DNA of 64,000 bases. Origin: Phyllobacterium zundukense. Lineage in GTDB: Bacteria > Pseudomonadota > Alphaproteobacteria > Rhizobiales > Rhizobiaceae. Made by a program: the position numbers and the translations under genes. Under the pieces are notes generated by a model. The model was given only the letters and a program-made list of their open reading frames with translations. It made no database searches and had not been told where the DNA came from. Below, one piece after another: positions 47,025 to 57,067 of this stretch. Positions within the stretch are counted from its first letter, which is position 1, and each line of letters opens with the position of its first letter. Location: NCBI RefSeq assembly GCF_025452195.1, contig NZ_CP104973.1:1736001-1800000 (forward strand), in the 5' to 3' direction.

Positions 47025-48208
47025 GACGGCAAAAGCCCCCTGGCGCGGGCGGCGGAGCGGATGAATCCGGTGATCGTCGAAAACATCTCGGGCTCATCGA
47101 GCAGGAACGAGTCGTGCCCCCGATCCGACTCGATCTCGACGAAGGACACCGACGCGCCGGCCGCATTCAGCGCATGGGCGACCATCCGGCTTTCGCTGGT
47201 CGGGAACAGCCAGTCGCTGGTGAATGAAACGATGCAAAACCGGGTTTTCGATCCGGCGAAGGCGTCGGCAAGGCGGCCGCCATGTTCCGCCGCCAAGTCG
47301 AAATAGTCCATCGCCCGGGTCATGTAGAGATAGGAATTCGGATCGAAGCGCTCGACGAACGTCGTGCCCTGATGGCGCAGATAGCTTTCAATCTGGAAAT
47401 CGGCGTCGAACCCGAAGGTCAGTTTCTGTCGATCCTGCAGATTGCGCCCGAATTTGTTGTGCAAGGCAGTCTCGGAGAGATAGGTGATATGCGCCGCCAT
47501 GCGGGCGACCGAAAGACCCTTGCGCGGGACAGTGCCGGCTTCGAGATAGCGGCCTTCCTTCCAATCGGGATCAGCCATGACCGCTTGACGGCCTACTTCA
47601 TGGAAGGCGATATTCTGCGACGAGTGGCGGGCACCGGTCGCGATCGCCACGGCCGCAAACACCTTGTCGGAATGGCTCGACGCCCATTCCAGCACCTGCA
47701 TGCCGCCCATGGATCCGCCGATCACGGCAAAAAGCTGTTTGATGCCCAGATGGTCGATGAGCATCGCCTGGGCCCGCACCATGTCCGCTATCGTGATGAT
47801 CGGAAGGTCCAGCGCGTAGGCCTTGCCGGTTTCAGGATTGATCGAGGCCGGGCCTGTCGAGCCAAGGCAACCACCGAGAACATTGGAACAGAGCACGAAA
47901 TAGCGGTCCGTATCGATGGGCTTGCCCGGACCGATAAGCAACTCCCACCAGCCGGGCTTGCCGGTTACGGGATGGACATTGGCGACATGCTGATCGCCGG
48001 TCAGCGCATGACAGACGAGGATTGCGTTGGACTTGTCGGCGTTGAGTTCGCCATAGGACTGATAGGCGATGCGAAACGGCGAAAGCGACACACCGCTGTC
48101 CAGATGCAACGGCTTGCCGGCGCCAAAATCCACCACCGGACTGTGGGGATTTGTCGCCTCCTGGCTTTGCTGGACTTTTTTAGCGGATGGTCGGCTAGCT
48201 TTGGTCAT
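47021..48208 (-). CDS. metX: Homoserine O-acetyltransferase
   Basis: Acylates homoserine in methionine synthesis. 395 residues from ATG 48208. Alpha/beta hydrolase with nucleophile GGSMGGMQ, core [18 protein letters not shown] and catalytic His in DRGHDSFLL. Promoter-like TTGACT-17 bp-ATACCT lies upstream. Divergent from hisC. Confidence 0.95.
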   Translation of the reverse strand: MTKASRPSAKKVQQSQEATNPHSPVVDFGAGKPLHLDSGVSLSPFRIAYQSYGELNADKSNAILVCHALTGDQHVANVHPVTGKPGWWELLIGPGKPIDTDRYFVLCSNVLGGCLGSTGPASINPETGKAYALDLPIITIADMVRAQAMLIDHLGIKQLFAVIGGSMGGMQVLEWASSHSDKVFAAVAIATGARHSSQNIAFHEVGRQAVMADPDWKEGRYLEAGTVPRKGLSVARMAAHITYLSETALHNKFGRNLQDRQKLTFGFDADFQIESYLRHQGTTFVERFDPNSYLYMTRAMDYFDLAAEHGGRLADAFAGSKTRFCIVSFTSDWLFPTSESRMVAHALNAAGASVSFVEIESDRGHDSFLLDEPEMFSTITGFIRSAARARGLLPS

Positions 48209-48238
48209 TTTTGTGCAATTGAGGGCGTGATCGCGCGT

Positions 48239-48267
48239 AGGTATGGTCGCAGCTCGCGCAAAGTCAA
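48239..48267 (-). promoter_or_regulatory. Candidate metX-metW promoter
   Basis: Minus-strand TTGACT (48267-48262) and ATACCT (48244-48239) are separated by 17 bp, about 35 bp before the metX ATG. No SAM-II-like motif was seen in the metX-hisC gap. Confidence 0.45.
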
Positions 48268-48340
48268 GTTGTTCTCGACATCCGGGCTCCATGCAGTTAT
48301 GTCCGCACGGTGCTTTTGCCCGTTACGGACCCGAACAATC

Positions 48341-49444
48341 ATGACGACACGACAAGACATGCGCCCAACTCCGAAAGCCGGCATACTGGACGTAGCAGCC
48401 TATGTCCCCGGCAAGGAACATGCTCCGGGTGTCGCGAAGGTCCACAAGCTGTCGGCAAATGAAACGCCGCTCGGCGCCAGCAAGCACGCTATAGATGCCT
48501 TTCGCGAGGCGGCGGGGAAGCTTGCGATCTATCCGGATGGTCAGGCAACGGAACTGAAGAAGGCGATCGCCGATGTGCACCGCCTCAATGCCGAGAACAT
48601 TCTTTGCGGCAATGGCTCTGACGAACTGCTTGGCCTGCTTTGCCAGACCTATCTTTCGCCCGGCGACGAGGCGATCTACACCGAACATGGATTTCTGGTC
48701 TACAGAAACTACATTATGGCTGCGGGGGCGACGCCGGTTGTTGCACGCGAAAATAGCGAACGGGCCGAGGTCGACTCCATACTGGGCGCGGTCACGCCAC
48801 GCACGAAGATAATTTTCCTTGCCAACCCAAACAATCCGACCGGCACGTACCTGCCTTTCGAAGAAGTACGCCGTCTGCATGACGGCTTGCCCAAGAATGT
48901 ACTGCTGGTCATCGATGCTGCCTACGCAGAATATGTCCGCCGTAATGACTACGAAGCGGGTGTCGAACTTGTGTCATCCTTCGAGAATGTCGTGATGACC
49001 CGGACCTTTTCCAAGATTTATGGGCTGGCTGCGCTTCGCATCGGCTGGATGTTCGCACCCGTCCACGTCATCGATGCGGTCAATCGCATTCGCGGCCCCT
49101 TCAACATGAACTCGGCGGCCATTCTTGCCGGCAGTGCCGCGGTCCGCGACCGCGCGCATGTCGCGGAGGCTGCCGCGTATAACGAGACATGGCGTGTCTG
49201 GCTCACCGAACAATTGACCGGGCTTGGGCTTCGGGTCACGCCGTCGGTCGGAAATTTCCTTCTCGTGCACTTTCCCGAAGATCCGGCGAAATCGGCGGAG
49301 AAGTCGGACGCTTACCTGACGAGCAAGGGCTATATTTTGCGCCGCGTTACGGGATACGGATTTCCGAACGCGTTGCGCCTCTCCATTGGATCCGAAGAAG
49401 CCAATCGCGGCGTAGTCGCTGCACTTTCTAAATTCTTAAAGTAA
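48341..49444 (+). CDS. hisC: Histidinol-phosphate aminotransferase-family enzyme
   Basis: PLP-dependent transaminase in histidine synthesis, and in this context possibly aromatic amino acids. 367 residues from ATG 48341; ATG 48359 is an alternative. PLP lysine in [17 protein letters not shown], cofactor/substrate motifs [27 protein letters not shown] and a late [14 protein letters not shown] much longer open frame from 47282 runs antisense to metX and is a shadow. Six bp before the dehydrogenase gene. Confidence 0.92.
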   Translation: MTTRQDMRPTPKAGILDVAAYVPGKEHAPGVAKVHKLSANETPLGASKHAIDAFREAAGKLAIYPDGQATELKKAIADVHRLNAENILCGNGSDELLGLLCQTYLSPGDEAIYTEHGFLVYRNYIMAAGATPVVARENSERAEVDSILGAVTPRTKIIFLANPNNPTGTYLPFEEVRRLHDGLPKNVLLVIDAAYAEYVRRNDYEAGVELVSSFENVVMTRTFSKIYGLAALRIGWMFAPVHVIDAVNRIRGPFNMNSAAILAGSAAVRDRAHVAEAAAYNETWRVWLTEQLTGLGLRVTPSVGNFLLVHFPEDPAKSAEKSDAYLTSKGYILRRVTGYGFPNALRLSIGSEEANRGVVAALSKFLK

Positions 49445-49449
49445 AACAA

Positions 49450-50382
49450 ATGTCCGACGTTCATTTTGATACAATCGCCCTGATCGGCATCGGCCTTATC
49501 GGTTCGTCGCTGGCGCGCGTCATCAAGCGCGAGGGCCTTGCCGACAAGATCGTCATCTCCACCCGCAGCGAAGCCACACTGGCTCGGGCCAAAGAGCTTG
49601 GCCTCGGCGATAGCTATACACGCGACAGCGCCGAGGCGGTGAAGAACGCCGATCTCGTCATTGTTTCTGTGCCTGTCGGTTCGTCAGGTGAAGTTGCCCG
49701 GCAGATCGCCGCCTCGCTTAAGCCCGGGGCGATCGTCACCGATGTCGGTTCGACCAAGGGCTCGGTGATTGCACAGATGCAACCGGAACTCCCCGCGAAT
49801 GTGCATTTCATTCCGGGGCATCCGCTCGCAGGAACGGAGTATTCCGGCCCCGATGCCGGGTTTGCCGATCTGTTCATCAACCGTTGGTGCATTCTCACGC
49901 CGATCGAAGGCACGGACCCGGACGCTATCGCAAAGCTGACGAGGTTTTGGGAAGCCTGCGGTTCGCGGCTCGATACGATGGACCCTTTGCATCACGACCG
50001 TGTGCTCGCCATCGTATCGCATCTCCCGCACCTCATCGCCTACAATATCGTCGGCACGGCCAGCGACCTGGAAGAAGTGACGAACTCCGAAGTCATCAAA
50101 TATTCGGCTTCAGGTTTTCGCGATTTCACCCGTCTGGCCGCATCTGATCCCACCATGTGGCGCGATGTCTGCCTGCACAACAAGGACGCCATCCTTGAAA
50201 TGCTGTCGCGGTTTTCCGAGGACCTCGCCTCATTGCAGCGATCGGTTCGCTGGGGTGATGGCGATGCGCTTTTCGACCTGTTCACCCGGACACGTGCCGT
50301 CCGACGCGGTATCATCGATGCCGGCCAGGAAGTGGATGCGCCGGACTTCGGACGGCAAAAGGCAGGGCAGCGGTCAAAGTAA
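49450..50382 (+). CDS. tyrC: Prephenate/arogenate dehydrogenase family protein
   Basis: NAD(P)-dependent oxidative decarboxylation of prephenate or arogenate in tyrosine synthesis. 310 residues. Rossmann IGIGLIGSSLARV, then VSVPVGSSGEVARQIA, PGHPLAGTEYSGPDAG and HDRVLAIVSHLPHLIAYN. Follows hisC by 5 bp, the usual Rhizobiales hisC-tyrC pair. Cyclohexadienyl specificity not proven. Confidence 0.93.
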   Translation: MSDVHFDTIALIGIGLIGSSLARVIKREGLADKIVISTRSEATLARAKELGLGDSYTRDSAEAVKNADLVIVSVPVGSSGEVARQIAASLKPGAIVTDVGSTKGSVIAQMQPELPANVHFIPGHPLAGTEYSGPDAGFADLFINRWCILTPIEGTDPDAIAKLTRFWEACGSRLDTMDPLHHDRVLAIVSHLPHLIAYNIVGTASDLEEVTNSEVIKYSASGFRDFTRLAASDPTMWRDVCLHNKDAILEMLSRFSEDLASLQRSVRWGDGDALFDLFTRTRAVRRGIIDAGQEVDAPDFGRQKAGQRSK

Positions 50383-50385
50383 TCG

Positions 50386-50685
50386 TCATGGTTCAGGAAA
50401 AACGATGGATTCGTGATCTCGGGCGCCGTTGAGAATGCGCAAAACTTTGACGCCAGCCTCGTCGAAACGATAGAAGATAAGGTACTCGCCGTACGGCCGA
50501 CGCCGGACGCCAGTATGCTCGTGTCCTGATACAAACGGGAAACTGTTGTGCATGCTGACAAGACGCTCGCATCGATCAACTAGTTCATCCACGAAACTGA
50601 CTGCCCGGCGCGGACTGTTGCGCGCTATATAGTCGCCAATTTCCTCAAGATCGACCTCCGCTTCGTCCGTGATGATGACAATCAC
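50386..50685 (-). CDS. parE: ParE-like toxin
   Basis: 99 residues (MIVIITDEAEVDLEEIGDYI). RelE/ParE fold pattern: EEIGDYIARNSPRRAVSFV, VRRRPYGEYLIFYRFDE, VLRILNGARD. Coupled with the upstream ParD-like gene (4-bp overlap). Probable gyrase-targeting toxin by family; unproven. Confidence 0.88.
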   Translation of the reverse strand: MIVIITDEAEVDLEEIGDYIARNSPRRAVSFVDELVDRCERLVSMHNSFPFVSGHEHTGVRRRPYGEYLIFYRFDEAGVKVLRILNGARDHESIVFPEP

Positions 50686-50942
50686 GAATGATCTTCCACC
50701 ATACTTTGGTATTTTGCTTTCAGGCGATCGGCGACTTCACGTAGAGGCTTAACCCGGCCAGCCTCAACGTCCGCAAGCCCCCGAGCAATTGCTGCATCGA
50801 GCGCTGCGAGGCGCTTTTCACGCTCCTCAACCAATCTTATGCCTTCGCGCAAGACTTCGCTGCGTGAATTATAACGCCCGGACTTCACCAAATCGTCCAC
50901 ATAGGCTTCGAGTTTTATTCCGAGGTTCACGCTGCTGGCCAT
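50682..50942 (-). CDS. parD: ParD-like antitoxin (ribbon-helix-helix)
   Basis: 86 residues from ATG 50942 (MASSVNLGIKLEAYVDDLVK). RHH motif SSVNLGIKLEAYVDDLVKSG...SEVLREGIRLVEEREK, C-terminal toxin-binding helix. First gene of the ParDE pair; likely represses its own promoter. Confidence 0.88.
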   Translation of the reverse strand: MASSVNLGIKLEAYVDDLVKSGRYNSRSEVLREGIRLVEEREKRLAALDAAIARGLADVEAGRVKPLREVADRLKAKYQSMVEDHS

Positions 50943-51019
50943 GGTTGTTGCTCTCAAGAAATGTATCAGGGCTTGATAACTGTTATCAATACTACTTTCG
51001 TCGATGGCCTAGTGCAAGT

Positions 51020-52039
51020 TTACAGCGCAGGCAGCCGTCCGATACTGATAAAGCCAACCGACATTTTGCCGTTCTTCGCCGTAATGGGAAGTGTCGGCGC
51101 GCCGCTCTCATCTTTCGGAACGAACGCCATCGCTTGGACAACGGTGGAAATCGTATTGCCTGCTTCAGGGAAAATGCCCTGCATGACTTTGGCCACGCCT
51201 TCCGGATTGCGCATCGTCACCTTGAAATCACCGCTGATGCGCCCGTCATCGGCGACGGAAAACGGACCGGAAATTGCAATCCCGCTGCCATCCTCGAAGG
51301 ACAGTTCGACTTTTCGCAGCGTTCCCGTCTGACCGCGCAGAACCGACAGGTCACGCTCCGGTTTTGCCAGCAGCGCGAAACCATTGGCAAGCTGGACATC
51401 GGCCGCGCCGGTCAATTCGGGCAATGGCCTGTCGAGGACGATATTGTCGGCGATCTTCAGCTTGTCGAAGGAAAGTGCGATATCCATCTGCGGCTGGCTG
51501 GTATTGAACTCAAGTTTCCCGGTCTGCATGACGGCGAGCGGAACAGGATTGCTCACGTTTCCGCGCTCATTGACCATGACATTGCTGCCTTCGATCGACA
51601 GTTGTTTGGGAAGCGGCTTGTCGAGCCGGACGCTGGTGGCGAGATTTTCCCATTTCACGTCGAGAGGCGGAGCACCGGGCACGTCGACTGCGGCAGGGCC
51701 CTGGACGCTGCTGACAATCTGAAGCGGGTCGTAGATTTGCGCTGCGGAACGGAAGCTGCCGGCGGTGATAGATATGCTTTTGGCTTGGTCGACCCAGCCG
51801 ACTTTCGAGCAGTCGAGACCAACGCGTAAGGGATAGCCGCTCGCCCTGGCGTTTTCGCAGCTGGCGTCGATACCCTGTTGCTTGAACGCCGCGATATTCG
51901 TTGCGACGCGGCTTTCCAACTGATTAGCCAGATAGTACCAGCCACCGGTGTAGATCACGCCGGCAAGGATAACCAGTGCGCCGATGATGATCGGAAGTCT
52001 CGAAGGCTTGCGGCTCTTTTCGGCAGTGCTTGACGGCAT
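51020..52039 (-). CDS. DUF2125 membrane-anchored protein
   Basis: 339 residues from ATG 52039; a GTG at 52063 would add 8 residues. An N-terminal anchor (LPIIIGALVILAGVIYTGGWYY) precedes a large periplasmic beta-rich domain (CENARASGYPLRVGLDCSKV; LPELTGAADVQLANG). Conserved in Rhizobiales near tyrC; function unknown, possibly envelope related. Convergent with the ChaC gene on the other side. Confidence 0.82.
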   Translation of the reverse strand: MPSSTAEKSRKPSRLPIIIGALVILAGVIYTGGWYYLANQLESRVATNIAAFKQQGIDASCENARASGYPLRVGLDCSKVGWVDQAKSISITAGSFRSAAQIYDPLQIVSSVQGPAAVDVPGAPPLDVKWENLATSVRLDKPLPKQLSIEGSNVMVNERGNVSNPVPLAVMQTGKLEFNTSQPQMDIALSFDKLKIADNIVLDRPLPELTGAADVQLANGFALLAKPERDLSVLRGQTGTLRKVELSFEDGSGIAISGPFSVADDGRISGDFKVTMRNPEGVAKVMQGIFPEAGNTISTVVQAMAFVPKDESGAPTLPITAKNGKMSVGFISIGRLPAL

Positions 52040-52241
52040 GGGGCGGGTCTCGCTATCGGTCACGGGACCGTTGACAATCCACCCCGACGGCCATTTGATG
52101 CGATTTCTGCACTGACCTAGGCGCATGGACCAAATGTCCACTGCGCTCCGGGTCTCGAAAACCACATCAACTGACTCGCCAGGCTGAATTCTCAAAACAG
52201 TCTCTCAGGCAAATCTATCAGGCAAATCTATCAGGACGGAT

Positions 52242-52760
52242 ATGGGCGATTTTTGGGTCTTTGGCTATGGCTCTTTGATGTGGAAGCCGGGTTTTGCCCA
52301 TGTGGAGACTTTGCACGCCCGCCTGCACGGCTATCGAAGAGCGCTGTGTGTCCGGTCCTACGTGCATCGTGGAACGCCGGAGCGTCCGGGGCTGGTGCTC
52401 GGCCTCGATCGGGGCGGATCCTGCCTCGGAATGGCGTTTCGTGTGCCTGGCGATCTCGAGGACGAGGTTGTCGCCTATTTGCGGGCGCGCGAATTGGTCA
52501 CGCATGTCTATCTCGAGCGGCGGCTCGCGATACGGCTCGAAGACGGGCGCAAGGTCGAGGCGCTGACCTATATCGTCGACCGCAGCCATGTTCAGTATGC
52601 GGGCAGACTTTCCGTCAGCGAAGCAGCAACGGCTGTGCGCGGTTCAGTGGGTCAATCGGGCCGCAATGAAGACTATGTGCACAGCACGCTCGAGCACATG
52701 CACAAGATGAAGATCCGCGACCACTGGATGGAGGCGGTTGTCGCGGCGTTTGACAACTAG
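52242..52760 (+). CDS. ChaC-like gamma-glutamylcyclotransferase
   Basis: 172 residues from ATG 52242. Family start VFGYGSLMWKPGF, HGYRRALCVRSYVHRGTPER, PGLVLGLDRGGSCLGMAF and the later YIVDRSHVQYAG region with the catalytic Glu in DLEDEV/LRARE context. Degrades glutathione or gamma-glutamyl peptides by family. Confidence 0.88.
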   Translation: MGDFWVFGYGSLMWKPGFAHVETLHARLHGYRRALCVRSYVHRGTPERPGLVLGLDRGGSCLGMAFRVPGDLEDEVVAYLRARELVTHVYLERRLAIRLEDGRKVEALTYIVDRSHVQYAGRLSVSEAATAVRGSVGQSGRNEDYVHSTLEHMHKMKIRDHWMEAVVAAFDN

Positions 52761-52971
52761 AGCGTATCAGGTTTTCGTGGAAGCGTTTCACCCACCCCGG
52801 ACCTGCGGTCCGACCCTCCCCATCGAGGGGAGGGTGAGGGGGCAGGGGCTACCGGATATATCCAGCAAGGCTCCCACCTCCCCCTTCCATGGGGAGGTCG
52901 CAGCGAAGCTGCGGGAGGGGATGAACCCTCATATTTCAGGAATACCCAAACGCTCTAGGGATGCGCATTGA
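52761..52971. repeat. Rhizobial intergenic palindromic repeat
   Basis: Two perfect palindromes: ACCCTCCCC-atcga-GGGGAGGGT (52813-52835) and ACCTCCCC...GGGGAGGT (52876-52898), then GCAGC-gaa-GCTGC (52900-52912). This mosaic GC-rich element is of a type widespread in Rhizobiales intergenic DNA. No gene lies here. Confidence 0.7.
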
Positions 52972-53649
52972 TCACAGGCCGGTCGCCGTATCGACAAAAC
53001 GGGCGGCGTCATCGCTGGACCAATCGGCCGGACCATTCATCGCCGCGATCTGGCAGCCTTCCTTGTCGACAAGCATCGTCACCGGGAGGCCGAAAGCAAG
53101 ATTCTTGCGCTTCAGATCGTTGAATACACCCATCGATGGATCGCGATAGAGTAGCAGCGACTTGACGCCGATCTCGCTCAGGAACGCCTTCGGCTTCTCA
53201 TCATCGCCCGTATCGATGTTGATGGTCACGACCTGGAAATTGTCGCCGCCCTTCTTCGTTTCCAAGGCATCGAGGGCCGGCATTTCCTCGCGGCAAGGCA
53301 CGCACCACGTTGCCCACAGATTGACAAGAAGCGTCTTGCCTTTGAAATCGCCGAGGCGGGCAGGCTTCCCATCGGGAGCGGTGAAAGTCAAAGCCGACAT
53401 GGATTGAGGCGAATCCGCACCACGCATGGCCGCAACGGCGCCAACGGCCGCCCCGTCGATTTTCTTGGCATCCGCGGTTTTCAACGCGCATTGATCGGAC
53501 GGGTTTGTGCCGGCGACAATATTGCCAGAAGGCCGTTCCATCACGTATACCGCAACCGCACCGGCAAGAATGCCTGCGAGAGCTGCAGACAGGATGATCT
53601 TCCTGCTGTTGTCGCGTGGCGTTTTCTGCGTTTCGTTGCCGTCCGTCAT
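52972..53649 (-). CDS. tlpA: TlpA-family thiol:disulfide interchange protein
   Basis: 225 residues from ATG 53649. N-terminal signal anchor ([20 protein letters not shown]), then a thioredoxin-like domain with redox motif [18 protein letters not shown] and cis-Pro [12 protein letters not shown]. Acts in cytochrome c maturation or periplasmic thiol chemistry by family. Divergent from argH (35 bp gap). Confidence 0.92.
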   Translation of the reverse strand: MTDGNETQKTPRDNSRKIILSAALAGILAGAVAVYVMERPSGNIVAGTNPSDQCALKTADAKKIDGAAVGAVAAMRGADSPQSMSALTFTAPDGKPARLGDFKGKTLLVNLWATWCVPCREEMPALDALETKKGGDNFQVVTINIDTGDDEKPKAFLSEIGVKSLLLYRDPSMGVFNDLKRKNLAFGLPVTMLVDKEGCQIAAMNGPADWSSDDAARFVDTATGL

Positions 53650-53684
53650 TTTACTCTTCTCGCTTCTCACCCAAGGCGCTACCC

Positions 53685-55085
53685 ATGTCCGACAAGAAGA
53701 ACAGCAATGAAATGTGGGGAGGCCGTTTTGCCTCGGGTCCCGCCGCGATCATGGAAGAAATCAACGCTTCCATCGGCTTCGACCAGAAACTCTACGCCCA
53801 GGACATTCAGGGTTCGCTTGCCCATGCTGCCATGCTTGCGAAAACCGGCATAATAGCGGCGGACGATCACGACAAGATCGCAAAGGGCCTGAACACGATA
53901 TTGTCAGAGATAGAGACGGGAAAATTCACGTTTTCGCGCAAGCTCGAAGACATTCACATGAATATCGAGTCGAGACTGGCTGAACTGATCGGCGCGCCGG
54001 CAGGCCGGTTGCATACGGCACGCTCGCGCAATGATCAGGTCGCTGTCGATTTCCGCCTCTGGGTCAAGGCGGAATTCGAGAGGACGGCGATTGCGCTGAA
54101 GAAGCTGATCGAAGCCTTTCTGACGCGTGCCGAGGAACATGCGGCATCGCTGATGCCAGGCTTTACGCATCTGCAGACGGCGCAGCCGGTCACCTTCGGT
54201 CACCACTGCATGGCCTATGTCGAGATGTTCGGCCGCGATTTGAGCCGGGTGAAGGACGCTATCCAGCGCATGGACGAATCCCCGCTGGGTGCTGCGGCGC
54301 TGGCCGGGACCGGATTTCCGATAGACCGGCACATGACCGCAAAGGCGCTCGGGTTCCGCGAGCCGACGCGCAACTCGCTCGACAGTGTTTCGGATCGCGA
54401 TTATGCGCTGGAATTTCTCTCGACCGCCGCGATCACCGCGACGCACCTGTCGCGGTTGGCCGAAGAAATCGTCATCTGGTCGACGCCGCAGTTCGGGTTC
54501 GTGCGTCTGTCCGACAGTTTCTCCACCGGCTCGTCGATCATGCCGCAGAAGAAGAACCCCGACGCAGCCGAACTTGTGCGCGCCAAGACCGGGCGTATCA
54601 CCGGCTCGCTGGTCGGGCTTTTGACGGTGATGAAAGGTCTGCCGCTGACCTATTCCAAGGACATGCAGGAAGACAAGGAAGCCGTCTTCGATGCGGCGGA
54701 GACGCTGGAACTATGCATTGCCGCGATGACCGGCATGGTTGGCGACATGACCATCAACACCGCCGCAATGAAAAAAGCAGCCGGTTCCGGTTACTCCACT
54801 GCAACCGATCTTGCTGATTGGCTGGTACGCGAGCTCGGCCTGCCTTTCCGCGAGGCGCATCATGTGACCGGACGTGCCGTGGCACTGGCCGAAGAGAAGA
54901 AAGCCGAGCTCGGCAAGCTGTCGCTGGAGGACCTGCAGGCGATACATCCTGGCATCACCGATTCGGTGTTCGGTTATCTGACAGTCGACAAATCGGTGCG
55001 CAGCCGCAAATCCTATGGCGGTACGGCGCCGGGCGAGGTTCGCCGCCAGATCAGATTCTGGCAAAAGCGTATCGCCAAACTCTAA
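53685..55085 (+). CDS. argH: Argininosuccinate lyase
   Basis: Cleaves argininosuccinate to arginine and fumarate. 466 residues from ATG 53685; the open frame extends to 53616. Signature [18 protein letters not shown], plus [35 protein letters not shown] and [20 protein letters not shown]. First gene of argH-lptM-lysA. Confidence 0.96.
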   Translation: MSDKKNSNEMWGGRFASGPAAIMEEINASIGFDQKLYAQDIQGSLAHAAMLAKTGIIAADDHDKIAKGLNTILSEIETGKFTFSRKLEDIHMNIESRLAELIGAPAGRLHTARSRNDQVAVDFRLWVKAEFERTAIALKKLIEAFLTRAEEHAASLMPGFTHLQTAQPVTFGHHCMAYVEMFGRDLSRVKDAIQRMDESPLGAAALAGTGFPIDRHMTAKALGFREPTRNSLDSVSDRDYALEFLSTAAITATHLSRLAEEIVIWSTPQFGFVRLSDSFSTGSSIMPQKKNPDAAELVRAKTGRITGSLVGLLTVMKGLPLTYSKDMQEDKEAVFDAAETLELCIAAMTGMVGDMTINTAAMKKAAGSGYSTATDLADWLVRELGLPFREAHHVTGRAVALAEEKKAELGKLSLEDLQAIHPGITDSVFGYLTVDKSVRSRKSYGGTAPGEVRRQIRFWQKRIAKL

Positions 55086-55164
55086 AACAATATTGGCTGG
55101 AGATGGGGGTGCAAAGAGCGCCTTCATACGCTAGACAGAGTAAACGCCATTCGGGATCAAACTT

Positions 55165-55350
55165 ATGACGAGCCGTTCTTTTTTGACGACAATACTGATG
55201 TCGATTGCAATTCTAAGCGTTGTTTCGGCCTGTGGCCGAAAGGGCGATCCTGAGCTGCCGCCGGCTTCCGTTACGACGATGCCCGGCGAGCCGAAGACGG
55301 AAAAACCGCCGGTCCAGGACAAGCGTTTCATCCTCGACCCGTTGATCTAG
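55165..55350 (+). CDS. lptM: LptM-like small lipoprotein
   Basis: 61 residues. Signal with lipobox LSVVSAC, mature start CGRKGDPELPPAS, matching the CGxKGP motif of LptM (YifL) that aids LptD assembly. Position between argH and lysA is the conserved Rhizobiales location. Confidence 0.85.
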   Translation: MTSRSFLTTILMSIAILSVVSACGRKGDPELPPASVTTMPGEPKTEKPPVQDKRFILDPLI

Positions 55351-55359
55351 GCGTTTTAC

Positions 55360-56625
55360 GTGAACCATTTCGACTATAAAGACGGCGTTCTCCATGCCGA
55401 GGGCGTCAGCATTCCCGACATCGCCAAGGCGGTCGGAACGCCTTTCTATTGCTATTCCACCGCAACGATAGAACGGCATTTCAAGGTCTTCTCGGCGGCA
55501 TTCGCCGATATGGATACGCTCATCGCCTACGCGCTCAAGGCCAACTCCAATCAGGCCGTCCTGAAGACGCTGGCTCGCCTTGGTTCAGGCGCCGACGTCG
55601 TCTCCGAGGGCGAAATGCGCCGCGCTCTTGCTGCAGGCATCCCGGCCAACAGAATCGTTTTTTCCGGCGTCGGCAAGAAGCCCGGCGAAATGGATTTTGC
55701 GCTGGCAGCAGGCATCCATTGTTTCAACGTCGAATCCGAGCCGGAGCTTGAGATACTTTCGGCGCGCGCGGTTGCTGCCGGCAAGATTGCGCCGGTATCG
55801 CTGCGCATAAACCCGGATGTGGACGCCAAGACCCACAAGAAGATTTCCACGGGCAAATCCGAGAACAAGTTCGGCATTCCGCTTGCGAAGGCCAGCACGA
55901 TCTATGCGCATGCCGCCAAGCTGCCCGGTCTCAAGGTCACCGGCATCGACATGCATATCGGCAGCCAGATCACCGATCTCGAACCGTTCGACAATGCCTT
56001 CAGGCTGCTGGCCGAGCTGGTGGCGCAGCTGCAGGCAGACGGCCACGATATCAAGCATGTCGATCTCGGCGGCGGCTTGGGCATTCCCTATCATTTCGAC
56101 AATAATCCGCCGCCGCTGCCTGATGCCTATGCGCAAATCGTGCAAAAGCACATCAAGCCGCTGGGCCTGAAGACCATTTTCGAACCGGGCCGTCTCATCG
56201 TCGGCAATGCCGGTATCTTGGTCAGCGAGGTGATTTATCTCAAGGAAGGTGATGCGCGGAACTTCATCATTGTCGACGCGGCCATGAACGATCTCATCCG
56301 TCCGACGCTTTATGACGCGTTTCATATCATCCGCCCGGTCAAGGAGCCTGGGGCCAACGATCCGCGTATTCGCGGCGATGTCGTCGGTCCCGTTTGCGAA
56401 ACCGGCGATTATCTTGGCCTCGATCGCGATTTGCCGCGCCCGGCTCCCGGCGATCTCATCGCCATTGGAACGGCAGGCGCTTACGGCGCAGTGCAGGCCG
56501 GCACCTACAACACGCGTCTGCTGGTGCCGGAGGTGCTGGTCAATGGCGACCGGTTCCATGTGGTGCGGCCCAGGACGAGCTATGACGAGCTGATCGGCTT
56601 GGATTCGGTGCCAGACTGGCTTTAA
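55360..56625 (+). CDS. lysA: Diaminopimelate decarboxylase
   Basis: Last step of lysine synthesis. 421 residues from GTG 55360. PLP Lys in AYALKANSNQAVLKTLA, GSGADVVSEGEMRRAL, HIGSQITDLEPF, GGGLGIPYHFD and EPGRLIVGNAG. Follows lptM by 9 bp; followed by an inverted repeat, no clear terminator. Confidence 0.96.
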   Translation: MNHFDYKDGVLHAEGVSIPDIAKAVGTPFYCYSTATIERHFKVFSAAFADMDTLIAYALKANSNQAVLKTLARLGSGADVVSEGEMRRALAAGIPANRIVFSGVGKKPGEMDFALAAGIHCFNVESEPELEILSARAVAAGKIAPVSLRINPDVDAKTHKKISTGKSENKFGIPLAKASTIYAHAAKLPGLKVTGIDMHIGSQITDLEPFDNAFRLLAELVAQLQADGHDIKHVDLGGGLGIPYHFDNNPPPLPDAYAQIVQKHIKPLGLKTIFEPGRLIVGNAGILVSEVIYLKEGDARNFIIVDAAMNDLIRPTLYDAFHIIRPVKEPGANDPRIRGDVVGPVCETGDYLGLDRDLPRPAPGDLIAIGTAGAYGAVQAGTYNTRLLVPEVLVNGDRFHVVRPRTSYDELIGLDSVPDWL

Positions 56626-57067
56626 GGCCACCTCTCCGTCATCGTAAAACACCTCCCTCTCCGTCATCCTCGGGCTTGACCCCGAGGACCCACGGCAAGG
56701 AGGCGTGGATATTTCCCCCTACACGGCGGGATCCATTAAACGAAACTAACGGTGCAAAGTGTCATTGAGATGCAGTCTCATTGAAATGCGTCGCGTGCGA
56801 GCGAACTCAAGTGCTTCTCAACCGTGGGTCCTCGGGTCAAGCCTGAGGATGACGAAGAGGGAGGTGTTTTACGATGACGGAGAGGCGGGTGCTTTACGAA
56901 TAGCGAAACGTACTTTGGCAAACGTCCTAAACGGAACAGAAGCTTCACGTTGTCCCCCTCTACACAAAACTATGATCGCATTTTTACCCCAAGGCCTCGC
57001 CTTTGCCATGATGAATGGTATTGTTCTATGATGCCGGCACCGTCGATGCCGGCGAGATGGAGTGCGT
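56626..57067. other. Intergenic region with large inverted repeat
   Basis: 442 bp between lysA and the TIGR02302 gene. It holds the ~65-bp inverted repeat pair (see 56629-56886) and no credible gene; a 56759-57031 reading frame spans repeat sequence. Confidence 0.7.
56629..56886. repeat. Long imperfect inverted repeat
   Basis: Left arm from about 56629 to 56695 and right arm from about 56822 to 56886 are reverse complements with only a few mismatches or a one-base gap, enclosing about 125 bp. Arms carry the GTCATCCTCGGGCTTGACC word typical of dispersed intergenic repeats in related genomes. Transcribed, it would form a very long hairpin. Confidence 0.8.

Noticed and set aside
47282..48340. 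Long plus-strand open frame extending hisC upstream across metX
   Set aside because: It runs antisense to the well-supported metX and has no family match; the hisC start at 48341 fits family alignment.
48209..48340. Possible SAM-II riboswitch upstream of metX
   Set aside because: The region was read for the SAM-II pattern expected before met genes in alphaproteobacteria, but the conserved core was not found; a plain promoter is seen instead.
56759..57031. 90-aa plus-strand frame between lysA and the TIGR02302 gene
   Set aside because: It reads through the inverted repeat arm and has no domain.
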